Positions 59,047-64,000 of a stretch of 64,000 nucleotides of DNA are shown piece by piece. The notes beneath the pieces were generated by a model. The model was not told the DNA's origin. It saw only the letters and a program-made list of their open reading frames with translations, and searched no databases. The stretch is taken from assembly GCF_000283155.1 (NCBI RefSeq), contig NW_004454210.1, positions 1,483,527 through 1,547,526 of the forward strand, read 5' to 3'. The position numbers and the translations under genes were made by a program. This stretch comes from Ceratotherium simum simum (taxonomy: Eukaryota > Chordata > Mammalia > Perissodactyla > Rhinocerotidae). Every line of letters starts with the position of its first letter. Positions within the stretch are counted from its first letter, which is position 1.

Positions 59047-59230
59047 GTAAAACTGCTCTTGATGGAGGCAGCCAAGGCAATATGTGAACAGACGTCCTAA
59101 CCTCTGGGGCTTGTTTGTGAATTAGTTATAACTTTCTGTATAATCCATTGTGTTCTTCCTGATGGGCTCCTATTGGTGAAAATGCAAAATAAATCCCTTG
59201 TTTTTTTCTTTGATCACCTTGGAGAAATCC
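59047..59230 (+). promoter_or_regulatory. Possible intronic polyadenylation site of EXOC6B
   Basis: If the donor at 59047 is not used, the frame continues for 17 codons (VKLLLMEAAKAICEQTS) to TAA at 59098-59100. About 90 bp later there is AATAAA (59188-59193), followed at once by a T/GT-rich tract (TTGTTTTTTTCTTTG) such as usually lies downstream of cleavage sites. Together these form a plausible composite terminal exon giving a truncated Sec15B. This is inference from motifs; no transcript evidence is available here. Confidence 0.3.
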
Positions 59231-60984
59231 ATTATTTTTTTGGAAAAGTCACTTTTTTTCTCTGTCTCTTTGTTTTCACTAGCTTAACTAGTTTTACTTT
59301 CTGAAGTTGTTGGGATAAATTTGTATTATTTGCTATCAATTATATATAAAAAAAATTGTTGGTTGGAGAATGTAGTCAACATCAGGTTCCTATCCAAATG
59401 AATGGCAGTTCAAATACAACATACGACATGAAATTGCAATTTGCCTGCATAAATCATTGATGCCAGGGGTATTGGCACTCCTAGTCCTTGGTAAGTGTTA
59501 GACTCAGCTTTTGTTTTTGAGATATGTCATGTGTATGAATGGTAAATTACTCTTTATCAGCACATAAATCTGTGCATTTGGGATTGAGGAAATGTGAAAG
59601 AAAGGCAATCACGTTCCCGTGGAAGCTTACACAGTCTCACAAAGGGAGGAGGGATATTGTACATATGTTGAGAACAGTATCTTGGCAGACTGAAGATTTG
59701 GTGCATTGGCGCACAGTCCTAAAATTTAGAAAGATGTGAAGTTTTCTTTTTCTTGGAAACCGAGGATTGCATGGGAGCCTTAGCCTGGCCTTTTATGGAA
59801 ATTATAGTGCCAAAAGTGAGAACTTGGAGGAACTTTTTTCACAGGGAAAAGGAAAGGCTTTTGGCCAGTTGTTTTACCTGTAGAGGCAGTGTACTTGGAA
59901 AGTCAGTTGCTCTAGGAGAAATTGATATTTTCAGAGATACACGATCAAGGATTATAGTGACAATCAGCAAATGGTTAATGATACTGACCCATAGGGAAAG
60001 ACAGCTGGAAGCCAGGTGAACATCTACTTCTGATTTTGGAGCGATTGTTTCTTTTCCTGTGTTAAGATTTTAAAATATTATGTTATAATTTGGGACATTG
60101 GCAGTGATTGAGTTCTATTTATAACAAACATTTTTTTTTACAATTGAAAGTCACATTTTACATTATTTAGGACAGTCCCCTCATTTTATAGGGCTTCCTT
60201 TTTATTGCCTGGTATAGAAATATTAGGTGTTGCCTTTATGTGTCTGAGAATAGGCTAACTTCTTTTCATAATCAGGAAGGCTACCAAAAAGGAAAGTTGG
60301 AGTGAAAATTAGGAAATCCTCCTGCTTTTGTTAGATTGTACTATTTTCCTTTTCTGAATCCCAAGCAGGACAGGAAGTTTGTTATATATTTTGTGAACTA
60401 TTTCTACATTATAACTCTTGATATAATTCTTTTTATGCCGTTCGATTTAGCAGTCTCTTAGAAAGCCATTTTAAACAAGTAGCATAGCAGGAAGATGGTG
60501 TAATAGAGACAACTTTGGCCTCAGAAAACTTTTCAGTTTAGTTGTGGCTGTGCCATTGATTTACTGGGACACCTTAAGAGAAAGACCTAACTCCTTAGTT
60601 CTTCGGTTTTCCTGACTCCATTGTTCTTTTCAAGGGCACTGTACAAATCAGGTAATGAGAGGAAGAAGCAGTAGGAACTTATCAAAGAAGAACTATATCA
60701 TAATTCTTGGCAACATTTCAATGAATGCTAAATGTTATTCCTAAGTCATTGGATCTTTTTAGGCAAATGTACTTTCATTATCAATATCTTTGCATGTGAA
60801 TGAAGGAACGTTCACACACATTTATTATTTTGACTATTATGGTGGTGGGTGCATGTATCGACACACCCAGTAACTTTTTCATCACCAACCAGTAAATTTT
60901 TGAATAATTAATTACTCACATTTGGAAAGAGAAGACATTATATCCCTTTACAGGTAAGTACAGTGAGTTTACATCTGGAATCAT
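59231..60984. other. Intronic sequence, mostly unique
   Basis: No repeat family or exon was recognised. The next expected Sec15 coding block (LVQIIINTTHLE) is absent from here and from the rest of the window. Confidence 0.5.
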
Positions 60985-61235
60985 CATCATACTAGGCAAC
61001 ATTCATGGAGCAATTTATATTCAAAGTCTATTCACATATACCATCTCATTTAGTACAAAACATTTGAAACAGGTTGGGCGTGTGTTATTATCTCCATTTT
61101 ATAGAAGGCATAAGTAAAATTCGGAGAGATTGACCAAGGTCATACAGCTAGTAAAGTGATAGAAATGAGACCTAAGTCCAGGTTGTTTTTTCCCAAACTT
61201 ACTCACTTTTACTATAATGTACTGACTTTCATATT
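60985..61235 (-). repeat. MIR SINE, antisense
   Basis: TAGGCAACATTCATGGAGCA, ATACCATCTCATTTAGTACA, TATCTCCATTTTATAGAAGG, TTGACCAAGGTCATACAGCT and AGTAAAGTGATAGAAATGAG. Diverged. Confidence 0.7.
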
Positions 61236-61689
61236 GATTTATTTATATCATCATAACAAAGAAAGAGATTTTATAGGAGGTCCCTAGTAACATGGAAATT
61301 GTTCTAGTTAGAGATGGTTTTATGACAGTGAGCAGATATCCACTCAAACAATAGAAGTATTCTAAGCACACATAACTCACAGAATCCTATTTCAGGTTGT
61401 CAGACAATTCTTTTAGGATTATAAGCTAATGTCTGTCTGTCTGCCTGTCTTGTTTGGAGGTTACATGGTATCTTATCTCTTCTTTTTTCTGTCCATCCTT
61501 TTATCTTTTTCTCTGTATACACTGGCTTTCTTGCTTTTCTCATGGGTTCTTTGCTTCCCCATGTTGAGCCAACTCAACATTACCTTTCAGTTCTTGCACC
61601 TACTGTAACTTGAATGCCTTGCTCTCTCAGACCCTAAGTGATTGTCCCTAGTTCAGTCAGCAGGTACAGCTGTTTTCCTAGGGCTGTGG

Positions 61690-61930
61690 GAAGAGGGCAG
61701 TTGAGCAGTGGTTGAGAATGTATGTTCTAAAGCAGGCTGCCTGGGTTCCAATTCTAGCTCTCCCCTTAATCAATGTGTTCTTGGGCAAATTACTTGGCTC
61801 TATGTGTAAAATGGGGAAAATAATAGCATATATTTCATAGGATTGTTGTGAGGATTAAATCAACATGTAAAGTGCTTAGAACAGTGCCTGGTACATAGTA
61901 AAAACTCAATGCATATTACCTATTATTATT
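61690..61930 (+). repeat. MIR SINE, sense
   Basis: GTTGAGCAGTGGTTGAGAAT, GGCTGCCTGGGTTCCAATTC, TTCTTGGGCAAATTACTTGG, AGGATTGTTGTGAGGATTAA, AAAGTGCTTAGAACAGTGCC and TGGTACATAGTAAAAACTCA. Well preserved. Confidence 0.92.
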
Positions 61931-62044
61931 TAAGAAAGAGGTCTGGGCAGTTAAGCAGTGATTGTCAGGTCTGGTACAGAGATGGGGTTTTTCAACTAAG
62001 AGAAGTCAGAAGATAAGAACAAGATGTCCTGTTAAGGTAAATAA

Positions 62045-63480
62045 TTTGTTTATTAACTTTACAATATTTATTGAATGCCTACTACGTGACAGGCACTGAT
62101 CTGAGCCCTAAGGATAAATAAGTGAACAACAACAAGAACAACAAAAGAGATCCTTGCTTACATTCTAGTGGCAGAAAACATATAATAAACAAAATAAATA
62201 AGCAAATCATTTATGTGATAAAAGGTGGTGAATGCTATGGAGAGAAGAGAAAGAACCTGGGTTAAGGAAATTAGAAGTCTGGTGGAGGTTCAAGGTTGGT
62301 CTTATTAAAAAGATCTTGATGGTGAGTTATCATTGAAGGTGAAAGAAATTCTTGGCAGAGATTAGAACTAGAGCAAAGATCTCAGGGTAGTTAAGTTATT
62401 GGCAAGGTCAGGGAATAATAAGGAAGTTTTGGTAGCTGGAGTGGAGTGAGCAAGGGAAAGAGAAGCAGGAAATTAGATTAGAGAGGTACCAGAAGTTCAT
62501 GGTAGGCCACTCTAAAGTGTGTGCCTTTTATTTTCAGTGAAATGGGGAGCCATTGTAGGATTTTGATCAGTGACATGCTGTGACATATTTCAAAAGGATC
62601 ACATTGACTGTAGGGTGTAAACAGGGAGAACAGTAGGAGGCTATGACAATAATCCAGTGAGATTTGATGGAAGCTGGGGTGGGAGCCATGGAGGTGGTGG
62701 CAACTGATCAGATTTGGAGTGTAGAGCCAGCATGCTTTCCTGATGATTGGGTGTAAAGGAAGCGAGAAAGTGAGGAATTGAAGATAACTCTAAGATTTTT
62801 TGATTTGAGCACCTAGAAGGCTATATATACCATGAACTATGATGGCAAAAACTTAAGGTAGAGCAAAATTTGGGGTGGCGGAGTATTGGGTGTTTGGTTT
62901 TGGACATATTAAAGTTGTAGTGTTTATTAGACATACAGATTGAGATATTGAGTAAGCAGTTGTATATATGAGTTTGGAGTTTGAGAAAGAGATTTGGCCT
63001 GGAGATAAAAATTTGGAAGCATATAAATAATATTTATAACCACCTGACTGGATAATATTACTAAGGGAATTTGGAAAGATAGAGAAGAGAAGAAGATGAA
63101 GGACTGAACCCTTGGGCTTATTAAGAAGTCAGGAGAAAAGAGGAACTCACAAAAGAGATTGGGAAGGAGCCACTAGGGAAGTAGGAAAAAACAAAACAAA
63201 ACAAACAGGAGAAACGAGAGAGTAGGTTCACCTGGAAGCCAAGTGAAGAAAGTATATCAAGAAGGGAGGCGTGGTCAACTATGACAAATACTGCTGATAC
63301 ATCAGGTGAGATGCAGATTAAGAATTACCATTGGATTTAGCAACTTGGAGTAAGTTGGTGACCTCAATAAGAGCACTTTTAATAGAATGATGGTAGTAAA
63401 CTCTTGATGGAGTAGGTTTAAAAGAGAATGGGTCCTGTACAGAGGAATTTCAAATAATTTATGTAGATATTACCCCTTCC
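62045..63480 (-). repeat. L2 LINE, antisense, about 1.4 kb
   Basis: Antisense order: ATATTTATTGAATGCCTACT, CTTGCTTACATTCTAGTGGC, GGTGGTGAATGCTATGGAGA, GGGGAGCCATTGTAGGATTT, GTAGGAGGCTATGACAATAA, TCCAGTGAGATTTGATGG, GGTTTTGGACATATTAAAGT, CCTGGAAGCCAAGTGAAGAA and CAACTATGACAAATACTGCT. One of the longest old LINE remnants in the window. Confidence 0.65.
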
Positions 63481-63734
63481 AGGAAGTGGAGCTTAGCTTT
63501 CCACCCCTTGTTTATAGTCTGTGCTTATGACTTGCTTCCTGAAAGTAGATTATGGAAGGAGGGAAAAGTTACTTTATAGTTAAGAAACCTGACAAACACT
63601 ACCTTTGTCAAGTGATCAAGGTTAACATCATCAGTGATTAGTTATGTTGATAGCATGTACCCTTGATATGATGTGATGAGAATGCACTTCACCTCTGTGG
63701 TCTTCCTTCCAAAATCCATGACCCCAGTCTAACC

Positions 63735-64000
63735 ATGAGAAAAACATTAAACAAACCCAAAATGAAGGACATTCTATAAAACACCTGACCAGTACTTCTC
63801 AAAACTGTCAGGGTCATCAAAAACAGGGAAAGTCTGAGAAACTGTCACACACTAGAAGAGGCTAAGAAGACGTGTCAACTAAATGTAATATGGTATCTTA
63901 GATGGGATCCTGAAAAAGGTAAAGAACATTAGGGAAAAACTAGTGAAATCTGAATAAAGTGTGTTGCTCAGTTAATAGTAATGTCCCAATGTTGGTTCCC
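63735..64000 (+). repeat. Old L1 3' region, sense, truncated by the window end
   Basis: ACAAACCCAAAATGAAGGAC, ATTCTATAAAACACCTGACC, AGTACTTCTCAAAACTGTCA, GAGGCTAAGAAGACGTGTCA and TAGTAATGTCCCAATGTTGG: the same family as 2620-3424. Confidence 0.75.

Noticed and set aside
59231..64000. Search for the next EXOC6B exon (LVQIIINTTHLE block)
   Set aside because: No match was recognised. The next exon is probably beyond the window.
1..64000. CRISPR arrays, operons, riboswitches, prophage or plasmid features
   Set aside because: The DNA is mammalian. The only regularly spaced repeats are the L1 5' UTR array and microsatellites, which do not fit these categories.

Overview
This is a mammalian, almost certainly odd-toed-ungulate (perissodactyl), genomic window. 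The main clue is at least 14 copies of ERE-type, tRNA-derived SINEs (head motif GGCCGGCC...GGTTAAGTGCG...GGTTCGGATCCC), many with clean target-site duplications. The dimeric ERE1 subfamily that is abundant in horse was not seen, which leans towards a rhinoceros or tapir over Equus; this is an inference. Two runs of N (7487-8424 and 51364-52058) are assembly gaps.

The only gene recognised is EXOC6B (exocyst subunit Sec15B) on the + strand, present as eight consecutive internal coding exons: 28610-28693, 29061-29107, 30435-30555, 43774-43845, 44792-44889, 46509-46614, 47489-47598 and 58935-59046. They total 750 nt (250 codons, roughly residues 310-560 of about 811). All have AG/GT boundaries, and their phases join into one open frame. 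The residues fit EXOC6B better than its paralogue EXOC6. The first 28.6 kb and last 5 kb hold no recognisable exon. Because the first and last visible exons are internal, those flanks should be EXOC6B intron, so the whole window probably lies inside this one gene.

Layout. 1-28609: upstream intron, with old MIR/L2, L1 fragments, a nearly ORF2-length L1 remnant (13150-16880), a Tigger-like element split by a later L1 (23058-24680), hAT elements with intact 8-bp duplications, an LTR, and a repeat-poor stretch of about 5 kb (16881-22020). 28610-30555: three clustered exons. 30556-43773: a 13.2-kb intron made largely of L1 with SINE and LTR insertions. 43774-47598: four exons within 3.8 kb, with SINEs and microsatellites close to splice sites. 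47599-58934: an 11.3-kb intron holding two long antisense L1 copies, one with a 5' UTR array of about six 130-140-bp repeats. 58935-64000: the last visible exon, then intron with MIR, L2 and an L1 3' end.

No bacterial features, CRISPR arrays, rRNA or functional tRNA genes were found. All other sizeable open frames come from repeats, from N runs, or by chance. I found no convincing new biological system. The most useful leads are a possible intronic-polyadenylation isoform after 59046, the L1 5' UTR monomer array, a 61-bp direct-repeat pair, a repeat-hairpin-repeat structure at 22914-23006, and the repeat-poor block.
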